Origin: Haemonchus contortus
Taxonomy: Eukaryota > Nematoda > Chromadorea > Rhabditida > Trichostrongylidae
Length of the DNA stretch: 64,000 nt
Assembly: GCA_000469685.2 (NCBI GenBank)
Contig: LS997566.1
Span: forward strand, 40,898,420 to 40,962,419
Direction: 5' to 3'
Part shown: positions 36,413 to 49,100 of the stretch, in pieces
Position numbering within the stretch: position 1 is the stretch's first letter
How the letters are laid out: each line of letters begins with the position of its first letter
Translations under genes and position numbers: made by a program
The notes under the pieces: model-generated
What the model was told of the DNA's origin: nothing
What the model saw: only the letters and a program-made list of their open reading frames with translations
Databases searched by the model: none

Positions 36413-38038
36413 AACATTCGCCCAGGAGTAGAAAAGCAGACCAAAGCAGCATATATGGTTGAAACACGCTATGCCCAAGTAGTTCTCAAATCAGCGAAAG
36501 CAGTTTTTAACTGGATTTCGTGGCCAACTCTTGAAAAATTCCAAGTGTTTGAGGTTCTTGAAGAATGCGCAGTATAAACAACCTAGAACACTCGAGAAAT
36601 GCTCAAAAAGGGAAAAACCGCAACACTACTGGGGTAAAGCGATTGTAAAATAGTATTGCTCCATAAAATTAGATAACATAAAATTAATAAAACCAAAGGG
36701 TTTCCTCAAAACTAAGTAGCTTCTTTTTGTAAATAAATGAAGTTTGTGTACTCTGAAAACATCTGATTCAGGTCCAAAGGTGCTTCTCCATGATCGAAAC
36801 CCATATACCAGTCGCCGAAGATCCATGGTCAATCGAACGTGAAATCAGTGGCAATTTTAAGGCTTGAACAGTGCCGACCGGCCATGGGCCTAATGCAATA
36901 CCTATGTACTCGACTAATCAATATGTGCTTTATGTTTTTGTTCTGTAGCGATTTATAAATGTTATTAAATCAATAGAAGGAAAGCTGTCGCCTTCAAATT
37001 CAAAGGATTGGTTATATAAGCACTAGCTCACAGCAGAAGAAGAAGTATGCTCTGTCCATTCGGTCCATTAAATCAAATGCACGCTGGTTTTTTGCGGTCC
37101 GCATTAAGCGCCATGAATCCTCATCTTCTGCTGAAAAAAGCTCACTGTTAATCAGGGCCTGAATGTTTATTCTCGAGAAAAGAGCTTGGAAGCCTCCGCT
37201 ATTTGAAACCAAGACGAAAAAGCATCGGGTGTCAGCCCTGCAAGCAAGGTGCTACTCAATGAATTCATTTAAAGGCGCAGTTTACGATAAAATCTGAGAT
37301 CTCCCTATAGTATGAATTATCTCCTCTTCATACCATACCTGCCACTATAAGATCGAAAAACGTCCTAGATAGGACACAACAAGGGGCCAGAGGTTGTATC
37401 GTGTGAATGCCACGCCCAGTGGACGAGTTTCAACGGCTTTGTAGAGGCTGTACTATCTCAGGAGGCTCCCATGTAGGAAGTCCAAACGACCTGTCATAGC
37501 CCATGGTGACAGTAAACGGTAGTTTCGAACAATTTCGGCTTAAAGTAGTCATCTCTTTGCGCAATGGCAGAAAGCTAAATCTCGCCCAAACACCCCTTAC
37601 ATGCCTTTCCCGAACGGTGATCTCGTACAACTTCCACTTCCACCATTTTTAAGCCTTAAAGTAGGCGGACTTTCTCGCTCTCTTCGTCACTTCGTACTTC
37701 TTTACAACAACACTTGGGCTTTTCAACCTCAAAACGGCACCTCAAAATCATCGGTAAATGTGCTTTTAAAGGTTGGGTGTGGATTATGGGAATTGAAAAG
37801 GGCTCCAATGTAGTGAGCACGATAATGCCATAGAAAAACTGTTGAAACTCATTGTTGCTGTCTTTCGAAGCAACAATTTGTGGCATCGCCGGAGTGAATG
37901 TCGAAGCAGAATGGGCGTGACTATGTCGAACACATACGGAGGACACGCCTCTTAGCGCTGTTTCCACCTCCAATTACTCGTAGACAATATTGATCACGTA
38001 AACACAGAGATACAAGGGCTACTTGATAAGCCCTTCAG
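36413..38038. other. No exon called; contains R2 repeat copy
   Basis: Apart from the R2 copy (about 37290-37800) this gap between the TSP1 exon and the membrane-protein exon shows AT-rich DNA. The minus-strand ORFs at 37430-37973 coincide with the R2 repeat and are treated as by-products. Confidence 0.35.
37290..37800 (-). repeat. Unnamed dispersed repeat R2, copy 2
   Basis: Reverse-complement partner of 6560-7010. Read on the minus strand it shows TTTGAGGTTGAAAAG, TGGTGGAAGTGGAAGTTGTACGAGATC, CATTGCGCAAAGAG, TTTACTGTCACCATGGG, GAGATAGTACAGCCTCTACAAA, GTGGCATTCACACGATACAACCTCTGGCC and TGTGTCCTATCTAGGACGTTTTTCGAT. Outer limits are approximate. Confidence 0.6.
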
Positions 38039-41000
38039 CAGCTGGTAAGGTGCATTGTTAAAGAAGTTCATCCAAACGAAGTTAATCAAGATTATCATCA
38101 TGGAGAGGTAAGTTCAACTGAACTTTTGTCTTACAATTGTAATAGAGTCTTTCGCCAGTGCATGAGCAATGGAACCTGGATAGTAATCCAGATAGGCTAT
38201 AGGTCACGTAGAACTGGGGGTTTGCAAGCCTTGACGAAGTTTTGCAGCAAATTTTGTCGTATACGAAAAATCATATTACAATACGTATATGCAAGCTAGG
38301 AGTTGAGGCTTTCATCTGAACACATGAGTGAGTCAGCCTGAGTGAGTATGAGCCTGACGGTATCGTCACAGCTCTGAAAGATGGTAAATTCAATCCTATG
38401 AATTAGAATGACAGTGAAAATGAGCTGAAGCTAATGCTGGTATACATAGCCTCCTAAAACAGCCGATCTCAAAGCGTTTGTAATTTATAATGGGCATGAA
38501 CTCGAAAAGCATTCATGAGATCAGCGACCTCTCGGACTTCGCAGTGAGCGATCCCACACTTAGGGTCCCGAATCAGGGCGCTATCTCATGAAACGCAGAA
38601 ACATCCAAGTCCTATGCCTTCGGGAGACCCGCTGGAAGCCAGCAAAGGCCACAGGATTTGCAGAGGAATCAAACCCTTTTGCAGCGGAGAAGAAACCAAA
38701 CGAAATGTGGCCATAGCAGTGGCAGAATCCCTCAAAGACCCTGTCTGCGCCATCAACAGGATCAGCAGCCAAGTTAGGGCTGTCAAGATAAACATGAAGG
38801 AGTGGTACTAAACAATAATATCAGTGTACGCACCACAAGCCGACTGCCCTGTCTACGAAAAGGAATAGCTCTATCTGAGCCCTGTCGAGGCCATCCGATC
38901 AGTTCCGGAGAGAGAATCTGAATGGGCACACCGGCAGTGAAAGGAGGGGGCTGAAAAGTTTCATAAAGGTAGAGGAGTAGGGGTCAGAAATGAGGAATGG
39001 GTCCTCGCCCGGGCCATAGCACACGATTGATAGTCTGCAGCATGTTAGTACTTGTTTTGACTTGATGTTTTGTTAAATGCTGTTTTAATGTCGCAGTACG
39101 CGAAGCGAGTGTCTCACAAGGTTGGCGATTTATGGACAAAACTTCAGTCTCGGACGGGGCTCGAACCCGTACTTGTCCTTCCAAACTGTAAAGGACATCA
39201 AGGTGCTCCCTAGAAAAGACTTAGCTCTACAGCACAGGCCTCTCCTAGCAGACATAGCAATCGACCTTCCGAGGAAATCAAGGATAAGAACGGAACGGAG
39301 GATCCGGTGGTGGAAGCTGCACCAATTCGAAAGAGAACGCCTCAAAGAAAAAATACTGGAAGCTGGACTCCCAAAGCCTGAAGGACCGATCCAGCAAACT
39401 GGGAGCAGCCCTGTAAATGTCATCCTGCGATGTGCAAAGGAAACGCTGAGAAAAACTCGAAGTGGTTTCCGAGAGAGCATCGAAGCATGTTTTGGAACGC
39501 TGAAGTCCAACTAGTTGTTAGGCAGAAGAACTCGGCGTGCAAACGCTGGCAAAGGATACAAGAACGAGAGGACCTGGCTGCCTACAGAACTCCCAAGAGG
39601 CACGACAAGGCTGCTGTAGTGAAGGCGATGTACACAGAAATGGACGCTTCATATGAGAAACTCGACAGTCGAGAAGGAGAGAATTTCGTCTCCCGCCTTG
39701 CGAAAGCGCGTAACCGCGCCACTCAGGACATCGGGGTAGTGAAGTTCGTCAGGGATAGCGAGAGTGCAATCCTAAGGAAGCCTGGCGAGGTCATGAGTTA
39801 GTGGAAGGTCCCATTTAGATGGCTGTCCCCATCAATCTCTGTATAGAAAGCCAGGTGCGTAGAGCAATGGGAAAGATGAAGGTTGGGAAGGCATGGAAGC
39901 ATCGAAGGCGCCGGGACAACAAGGAAGTGGCTAATCATATTCCTGAACACTGTGAACGCTAAAGGAAAAATTCCAGATACATATAGAGGAGTAGTGCTGT
40001 CTTTCCTATCTTCAAGCAGAAGAGGTACCCGATGGGGTGTTCCAACAACCGGGGGTTCAGCTTGACTGCTCACACGATGAAACTGTACGAGGTCGAGTCG
40101 AGATTGAGAGAATTGGTCCCAATCCCGTGAATGTCCTGCTTTATGCCCGAAAGACCTACATCTTCATCTCATCTAAGGTCGTCTTCATAGCTAGCATATC
40201 GAGAAGTATCGAGAAGAGCCTAGACCCTGCTACCTGGCCTTCCTCGATCTGGAGGAGACATTCGACCGTCTCCCACGACAGGTCCTCTGGAGATTGCTCT
40301 GAAAACGAAAGGTTCCAGAACACCCAATTCCCTGGCAAAGGATAAGCACCCTAGCCGGCCGAACAGGAGCAATAAATGTCACGGTTGAGGTACTCCAGGG
40401 ATCAGCTCCTGGCCCGTTCCTCTTCCTGCTCACGATGGAGGTCATCACAGAATAACTCGCGAACTGGATGGATCACTAAACCATCCCCTACGTTGTTGAC
40501 ATCGCTCTGATAGCGGAAGGGTTGGAAGAATACCATGGCAAGCTCCAGAATTGGCTGGAAATTGTGGCGGAGAATGGGCTCAGGCTGAACGTGAAGAAGA
40601 CCAAGTTCCGAGTTTCGACCAGCAGCGAATGTTCGCCCGTAAGTAAATCCACTAAGGTACAGCTACGCTCTGAAATGAGAATGCTCAGATCGGAAACGAA
40701 GACGTCAGAACGGCTATGCGAGCAGCCCCAGTTCAACTGAACATATGAGAGAGCAGCGCCGATGGTTTGCGCATGTACTAAGAAGGCCACAGAGCCGTCC
40801 GATAAGGCAGTCAAAGGAATTTGAGGCTCAGCGACCGAGCTTCAAAGAAGAGATGGCGGGACGTGATCAAAGAGGGCTACGCCGAAGCCAGGGTGACGGC
40901 AGAAAATGCCATAGATAGAAAGAAAGTAAGACGGCCGACAAGAATAGCGGATTCTACGACAGCATGGAATTAACACTGGGGAGAAGAAGAAGTGAAAGAA

Positions 41001-41378
41001 CCTAAGAGGCATCCGATCGTTACTTATTAGAGCGTGTATACGTTGAAAGAGTGATATGAAGTCGAAGTTGAATGAAAAATCCAGTAAAGATGGATGCTAG
41101 CTCCAGCTTAACGGTCGCTTTACAACACGTACTGCCCCTCTTAGTCCCCCTCTTTAACAGTAAGCATCGCTCATAGGAATTCGTATTCAGCAGTGACGAA
41201 GCGGCAGGAAGCGGCTATCCTTTAGCTGTGCTAATAGCAATCGGAGCGGTGTCATTTATAGCGTACTTTTTGCTGACTGAAAGCAGCAATTCCAAATGTA
41301 GAGGTGAGTCGCAGTACTGATAACCTTTGAGTAACGAACATTTCAGTATTTCATCGCAATAGCTTGAAAACCTTGTAG
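38039..41378 (+). CDS. Single-pass membrane protein, 3' exons, interrupted by a retrotransposon
   Basis: Exon 38039-38107 (after CCCTTCAG, ending GAG|GTAAGT, phase 0) reads QLVRCIVKEVHPNEVNQDYH. The next open segment starts at 38159 after TTTCGCCAG with CMSNGTWI and is open to about 38300. Exon 41191-41303 (after GTATTCAG) encodes SDEAAGSGYPLAVLIAIGAV followed by SFIAYFLLTESS: one clear transmembrane helix (P-L-A-V to F-L-L). It ends G|GTGAGT. Exon 41347-41378 (after CATTTCAG) gives VFHRNSLKTL and a TAG stop. Both terminal junctions fit in phase. A decayed RTE element lies in the intron before the membrane exon. The exons may belong to the TSP1 locus just upstream, which would make it a TSP1-containing membrane protein. 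The exon linking 38159 to 41191 is unresolved. Confidence 0.45.
38540..41005 (+). mobile_element. Decayed RTE-type non-LTR retrotransposon
   Basis: Through frameshifts and stops the plus strand preserves, in order: an endonuclease start (RNIQVLCLRETRWK, about 38590); VAESLKDPVCA..NRIS (38720); AQHRPL-like ALQHRPLLADIAID and RRIRWWKL (39210-39330); LAKARNRATQDIGVVKF (39690-39750); an LTAHTMKLYE block (about 40060); the RT signature AFLDLEETFDRLPRQ (about 40240); GSAPGPFLFLLTME (about 40400); NGLRLNVKKTKF (about 40570); EMRMLR (40675); and KKRWRDVIKEGYAEA (about 40845). This matches RTE-type APE-RT proteins. The catalytic YxDD is altered (YVVD, about 40490), so the copy is dead. Confidence 0.85.
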
Positions 41379-42985
41379 GGAAGTTCGCCAAAAATGAAGG
41401 ACCAATAAAGGTACCCCCGGAGTATATGAACATTCCAAGCAGTCCTGATGTGGTAGGTTTGATCGAAGTACTCTGACAACCCTTGGCGGAGATTCATAAT
41501 CATAAATGATTGTAAAGTTGTTTGTGGTGGTTCATACTTAGCCACACTGACACACATCACCATTGTGAACACAACATTACTGTTAGCATCAGAACTGGTT
41601 AGGTAAATTGCGAAAAATTGCTATGAGCATAGCAGCAGAGCATAGCTATAAAATGATTTATCGCTCAAAAGCGAAAAATTAAAATCACGCGATCAACCCA
41701 TGTCGGCGTACATATAATGGCATTTGCTTGAGGTCGTAATGCAATACAAAAAAGTTGCTCATGATAAAATATCCACAAATTCAAAACTGAACAAAAAAAA
41801 CCAAATAGGATCGAACAAGATCGCTGAATATGTTCCGGTATTCCCTACATAGGAATCATCCAATTGTCGAGTAGGTTCAGGTAGCTTAGATAGCCGTCCA
41901 TTCGGAGCTGGATCTTGAAGTAGCTAACGACTGTCTTCACTACTCGGAATAAATGTACTTTTCTGACCGTTTTGCGACAGAGCAAAGTTACCTGAACATC
42001 CGGGCATTGGAGGCATGGAAAGTTGATGATGAGCTCACAGGCCTTAGTCAGAGCTTGAAGTGGTGAAGAAAACGAGACAAGTTTGCCCAAGTACAGGAAC
42101 ACTCCTAATGACAACCCTACTAGTCAAAAAGGCAGCTAGAAGTGACTCTAGATAAAGGGTAATGATCTATCGCTCTCGTTTGCTCAGAGGAGTTGCAGCG
42201 ACCCTCAATCTTCAGATTGATCGAATTCCGTGAAGATCTAAAAAAGCTCCGAGCTTACGGATGACTGTTGCACAATCCTTCCCTCTACTCACCATTAGAA
42301 GTGGCAGTATTCCACCAGGTCTCAAAGGTCTCGAGAGAAGCAATCTCAGATTCAAGCACGAGTATTAGCGTACGTTGCCGGTAATAAACTCCAGAGTTTT
42401 GCACGCTGCAAGTACGCATTGGGACCACTCTATGGCAGGAACGAACAATGCGACTCGTGGCATGTTAAAGGCGCTCTTTATCAGTATCAAAGAAAGTAGT
42501 TTCTGAGTTTCATCTCTCAGTGTCCAGTGAGGTTGAAATGGTCAACGAGACTGAGAGGTAAACTGATAATCATTCTTCCGATAGTCATTTTCTACGTCCA
42601 CGGCAACGAAGGTGGTCGATTCCCCTCTTGAGTTGTTGAATTCAAGGTGAGCTCCAATCATTGATACCTACCTGGGTGGTCTACTAGTTGATGAGATTAC
42701 CTAGAGAATGGTGTTTCGGTGGATCTATCCAATTTGTTTCTTTTCATATGCATTTCAGGTCCTGAGCAAGGCCGACGTGAGCTTAGTAAATCTCATACCT
42801 GGAGAAAAGTCGAAATATGTTTGAACAATCTAATACACTTATGAAGAAAGACCAAAACATCCGTATACGTATCGTACGTTCACAATGACTTGAAAAAAAC
42901 AACCGATGAGTAACGTGCTTAAGTTGCTGTAATTTATTTGCAAATAATATTGCCATGTTTTACAGCAGGGCATTAATGTTGTTTC
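41379..42985. other. No gene called
   Basis: The minus strand is open for 89 codons at 41845-42114 (…SFSSPLQALTKACELI…), with a possible donor inside (CAG|GTAACT), but no partner exon was found. The remainder is AT-rich. Confidence 0.3.
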
Positions 42986-42993
42986 TATATATA
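42986..42993 (+). promoter_or_regulatory. TATA-like box upstream of the micro-exon gene
   Basis: TATATATA 133 bp before the proposed start codon at 43126. Position and orientation fit a core promoter only loosely. The gene could also be trans-spliced; no acceptor directly before the ATG was seen. Confidence 0.3.
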
Positions 42994-43125
42994 CTCCCTC
43001 CAGAATTTTATCGCTTGTCGGTTAACTCGTGTAGGGTGTAGGCGCCTCTCCTTGAAAATCGTCGCGCGCTCGCCGTGCCCGATCGTGCCCTGTCACGCGC
43101 TACAAGGAGGAGGTTTCGAATACTA

Positions 43126-46100
43126 ATGAAACGATACGGTACTCGAGCGGAACCTCTGCCGCTCGCTGTGCGAAATCAGGAAGAAGTACCGCCAAACCCT
43201 CGCGTGAAGATACCATATTGTGGGGGAAGACAGGAATACTGGCTTGGCATAACTATCTCGTATGCCTTCACAATTACTACACCAACATTGAGCGTGAAAC
43301 TCTATGAACTAGTGCAGTTTTCCTTCAGCTTACATGACTTCGTTACTTTCTCCGTATTTGCCTTCACATTTCAGAAAGAACAAGAGGAAAAAAGTACTGT
43401 ACCAAGCGTAAGTCACAACGACGTTTTGACATAAGTTTTTCTTCATTTATTAAGTCTGTGAGAGGGATTACCCTTCACTGAAACATTATTTGGTAATGCA
43501 TTCTCCATCCAAAACTGTGTCGCCTTCCCATTTCGTCCACTTTAGGGCTCTGCCATTTCTCCTTGAGATCGCGCTTCACGACAGAACCTACTTCCTTTAC
43601 TTATTAGTAAGTCAGATCTGGGTCCCACGTGAACGGGTATTGAAAATCGGCTCAGACAGGGAGCAAAGACAGGGTGACTCACCTAGAGAAGCCTTGTAGA
43701 ACTGGCGTCATTCACGATGAAAACTAACTGCTGGAAATCCAAGAAGCTTGTCGCCCGCGGCGTGCAGCGATTACATTTACAGTAGCGACACTGACGTCAG
43801 CTCCATAACGCTAAAGTAGCTTGTCGATCGATAGCACGCAGGTCGATAACGCATGCCGCATTCGACACCTAGTCGATGCACTTGAACATTCAAATAAAAC
43901 GAAAAAGGGTATGTTGATTCAGAGACTAGGTCAATCATGTGGATGATCGTCAACCATCCAATGTGAAATAAATTTCACCACAGAAGCACGAGTGTTACTA
44001 ACATAAACAGTAAAAAACATGAATAAGTAATGAAAGCATCCCGTAGGGAACAAAATCGTAACAAACGTTAGTGTCGCATAGCAGAAAACCCGTGATCAGC
44101 TGATATAAGAAAAAAGGGCAAAGCACGCAAGAGACACGCCTTCTGTCGCGACCCCGGTCCCAGGGAGTTCCTAAGCATCGCGGGGGGAACCAAGGTCACG
44201 CCAGAATGTGGGTATTATTAGGGCCCACACTCCCTCTTGAGGGATAGTCGCACCTGAATATCTGATGACCTACCACTGGGTGAATTAGATGGCCCTGATC
44301 CCCTTTCAGCTCCCATCAAGAGGAACATGACATGAGGCACGAACTGAAGTCAGAGATATTTGACGATTGTACCTCTTACAGAAATACCGAAGTTATCATT
44401 ATAAATTTAATTTCAATAAATGTATTACGAAATAACTGTGCATTACAAAGGCATATAAAAAGGGAGGTGAATAAAGAAGAAAGAGAAGAGTATATGAAAA
44501 GAAAGGTCAGCAAAATCGCAGGCAAAACATGACGTACGATGAGTACCGCTGGTCCGTCGTGTTGATGGTGATGGCTCCAACTGAAGACGTCGATCTTGAT
44601 GACATCGGCTGAAAGTACACGGCTGACGATTGAACTGTGCCAACCACTTAGGACAGCGGTATGACGAAATACTGCCAGCTAGCTGCCAGGCGCGGGCTCG
44701 CTCGATACTATTCCCGCGCTTCTAAACGTTCTGCCATTTGCGCATCGTGCGTTGCAGTCCTGCATTGAAGCACGGTTTCTTCCCACCGCGGGTGACGGTC
44801 GCACGTGAGTCGCGACACTTTCTCATGACTTCGAGAGCGTTTAGTGTAGCAACAGTCATCGACATGCGAGATATCAATCTTCTGCATTCTGAGCTGAGGT
44901 CAGTGTTCGCGTCGATAGTATGAATGCAGCCAGTCGTGACCAGTGGCGACGGTGAAGGACAATTTTGGTCGCAGGGACTCTGACGAATGATGATTACGCA
45001 GTGGCTCAGGGCACGAACCTTGTCCAACTTTTGCCATGGTCCATCTGACTGCAACTCTATAGAATCGACAACTTTGAAAAAGCTTCGCAAACTCAACGTG
45101 TTTTCCTCCTTTCTTGTCAACGCTGTGCTTTTCTGGACCAATACTTTCACTCATTCGTTAAAGTGGTACCTTGATATTATCGCGTACGTTCTATAAGGTG
45201 TTTCCGTCGGAAATTATTTTCAATTTATTTGCTATAACATAGGGATAAAATTGTTGATCACGAAAAATCACGAGCGTTTTCAAAACTATGACGTGCTATT
45301 GTAGCAAACAACGAAGTAATGATTGAAAATACCCTCTAGTTGAATTATATTTCATTTAATCCTGAAAAGTGCGGGACGCTAACAAAGATATCTTCAGAGC
45401 GAGGCGTTACATAAAAGTGCGTCCTCACACTCGAGCACTGAGGTAAGTCAACGATTTTTAAACGAGGTTGTAGAAGTGAAGTCGCTTGAAAAGAATAACC
45501 TGCCATTACATAGTATAAAAATGAAAAACCAAAGCATTTGTCTCAAATAATCCGCTTGTAGCGAGCGAAGGTAGGGGACCAAGTTAGCGACCGAGCTTCT
45601 TCCTTTATTTTTCCGCACTCCTTCATAAAGTTGCTATCCTGCTAATATCCATCGATATTACCCCCTCCCCCACTAAAATATTTCAATTGGTCATGCCTAA
45701 AGGAAAATTCTCTAATCGAATTATTCTATCTTGATACGCCTCTAGTTAGTGCCCATGACTGCAATTTTTCACGAGTTGGGATGCGCACGCTAACGCATGC
45801 AGCACATCACGTGATCCATATTGGTTAGGGAGATCAATAATGAGCAATATTAGTAGCCTACCTATTTTATAAGGAAGTTCCTCACCAATATTAACACACG
45901 CCCACATGACATTTCACAACGCTCATAGCGCCAATGTGACTTTTCGCGGATAGACGCACAAGTCGACATTCAAACAGACGCACAGAGTTAGTGCTTTTAA
46001 TATGGAGCTACCCCAATACACTCCCACTGGGTAATTCGAAAATCAGTTCGCATCGCGAGCTCGCGGTATACTGTAGCCGTGGACCGCTGTGAGCCTGTAA

Positions 46101-49100
46101 ACATACTACTACTTTGTCTGAAGGCAGACAGTTCGTAGTGAGAGTTGCCATGCTTCTAATAGAAGCATCACGTCACTAGGTAGAAGTCGTTTAGAAGGAT
46201 TCAGAAATGGTAACCTATAGTTTAGGTGATAGTTAAAGAGCAAGATGACAACAAGACCAACAGCGCCCGATCTACGGAGAATGTTGGTGAAGTTTTATAA
46301 AGCAATTCAAAAATCAAGAACAATTTTTTCCTTTAATATTGTGACCTCTTTGTTCACGGAAATGATGCATTAATCACATGTAGCAGAGGAATGCTTCAGA
46401 AATTCGCACGGATCTTCAAACAGGGTTTTTCTAAACTTTATTTGGTGATTAAAGACAACCACCTTGAGGTGGTCCATTAAGTGCTGGATGACAAAAACAT
46501 AAGCTTGCTTTCAGAAGGAGTCATTACGTGCGGCTTCATCATCTAGCTCTGAAGTAAGTTGAAAGATGTTAGAAATGACCGCTGAACTTTGATATGAACT
46601 GAAAATAAGGGCTTAACCCAGTCCTGTACTGAAGCAGTTTCCTGCAATACCCTTTTTTGCTAATACAGGAGACCGGAATACTTGAGCAAAAGCATGTATG
46701 AATTCTCTCAATTTATCTGAAGGAAGTACTACTGGACTCTTCCACCCCATAGTCATGGCTCTTCTTGTCAACATTGTCACAGACTATACCATTTGCATAA
46801 ATCTTACGCACTAATACACCCCAGATACATATTTCCAATGGGTTCAAGTCCATGCTGCATGCCGGCCATGGCAATAACGGGATCTTATTGGACTGCAAAT
46901 AGGATAGAGTACTACGCGCAGCGTGGATCAAAGCGTTGTCTTGCATGGTTCTTGCTGGTGTTCATCCTGATGAATGGCGCCGAGAAGTGACTGGTAGTCC
47001 TAGTCCCTTGTCATTTTACAAGACCTGAATTGAAGACCACCGGTGCTGTCGCTACAAAACGTTCCCCACACCATCAACGAGAAGCCGCCGAAGTTCCTTC
47101 AGGCCGTATGTAAGTAGTGGTTCTTTTCGTAGATCGCGTCAATACGAGTGGTTTCCATCTAGCCCATCTTCGTTGAAGTTCTTACCAGAAAAATTAACTA
47201 AAAAAGAGAAAGATAGAAAATCAGATTTCTCATAAAGCAAAAGTCAGCAACACATCGTTCTCCCATCTCTGTTCATCTCACTCCTAGCGAAGAGGAGCCG
47301 TTCCTCTCGATGACTCTGTGTTATCCGTGGTGCACACTTCATCCTTCAAAAAGCTATGTGGTCCGATGGCTTCAGGACGAGAGCAGCAGTCTATTTTGAA
47401 ACCGAAATCTCACAATCTGCAGCTAACTCCCTCACAGTTCTCGTAGAGTTTGATGCCACATTGATCGACCGACGCCTGCCGCGTTCGGAAAGAGTTGCTT
47501 TTTGACCTGGCTTCTTTTTCGGAACATTTGTTGATTTATCGACACTCGCAACTGTGTTCTTAGGAATGTTGAACTCTCTAGAAATTTGAAGAAAGCTTTT
47601 TCCAATCTGACGTAACGCGCCAATTCGAATCCGATCTTCGTTCGTAAGTGGCGTATACCTACGCAAGCTCAAAAGCAAACATGTAAGCATGTGCAACCCC
47701 CAGATACAGGGACGAAAAGTCGAATAAATCAATTATCTTCAGTCTTCCAGTCTATTGTGCACCGCCAAATAACCAATACTGCCTCGCCAGAGTTTTTCAA
47801 AGGCACTGTCATCTATCGATTATCGCGTCGAAATTATTTGGCCTCTACTATACATAACATTTCTAAAGCATCGGAAGTTTCGGCTCCTCTCAAAAATTAG
47901 GTTCTTCATAGGGTGCAATCTATTGTGCACCGCAGTGTATTCATATATGAAGCTACAATCCAAGAAAATAATTAGTTTTTCTGAAGCCATTTTAATTTAG
48001 ATGACAGCTCGAAAACAACTAGGCAGCAAAAATGAAACGAAGAAGCCGTCAGAGGAAGTTCGCGAAAAGAATTTCAATCATAAATTTAAGCAGACTGTGC
48101 CGTAATAGATTTTCCGATCTGTAACTTCTTACGCTTATCGATTGCGGTTGTAGGACACCATTTTGAATGACAAAATGAACTTCTTACTATGAAAATCATA
48201 TTTTCTATGAAATCGCCCTTGGCGTTTCCCGGTCGGCGGAAATGTCCTATTCGAATGCACAGCTTGAGGACTTCTTTGCCAAGTGATGAAAATATTTTAA
48301 AGATACTTGGCAAAGAGAGGGAAAAGTCGAAAGTGGTTTTTATTACATAACACACAATCGTCATACAAAATCTAAATTGGTATTTTCTCGAAGCTACTAT
48401 AAGCATATTCTTTATTCAGGAAAAGGTCACTAGCACAGCCTCACAACCAAAAACTGAGGTAAGTAAAGCATTTTGCGGAAAGCATAGGGCTTATAGTTGA
48501 GAAACTACCGTGTGAAGCCAGTGTACTGTAGCCGTCCATATTTTTTATAGATGAAGGTTCAAGAACTACCTGGAGGCAAAAGCAAAACAAAGAAATCTCC
48601 ACAGAAAGTTGGTATAAGGCATTTTAGCGATGATTTTGAAATGATTGTGCAGAATCCCTTATTTAGTCGGCTTTCTCCGATCTTCCCGACGCTCTGAGCT
48701 TCACCAGTGCTGAACTTGGGGTTAGTTTGTGTACTTTTCTTTTTAATAACCAAGAAACTCATACTATCCGAATTGCTATACTCTCAAGCTAAGAAACATA
48801 CAAAGGCAAGAACCATACCGTGACAAGAACTGGTCATGTTTTATAGAGTAGAAAGTTAGTTTCCATACAACATATTCCCGATCTCTTCATGGTAAACGCA
48901 TGAGCATAAAGTCGAGATCATTACTTCGAATAGCCAGCAGTCCATCGTCGATAGTCAGAGCTAGCCGTGAAGGAAGTAGCCGATAGTCACCATCGGTTGC
49001 ATGTAAAAGAATGAATCGAGTATGGGAACCATTTGAATAATAAGGTGATATCTTCGAGTGCACCCGTTCCTTTCAAGGAACCTACACTCCTGGGACTTAC

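Noticed and set aside
37430..37973. Minus-strand ORFs of 105 and 66 codons that look like a cysteine-containing protein
   Set aside because: The interval coincides with dispersed repeat R2 (second copy at 6560-7010), so the open frames are by-products of a repeat.
43075..43434. 119-codon frame starting at GTG
   Set aside because: Only its ATG-started part to the donor at 43204 is used. The rest runs into an intron whose acceptor (43373-43374) opens a different exon.
44722..45154. 142-codon minus-strand ORF in a GC-richer segment
   Set aside because: No domain recognised, both strands are open, and it lies in an intron of the plus-strand gene. Treated as a probable inserted repeat.
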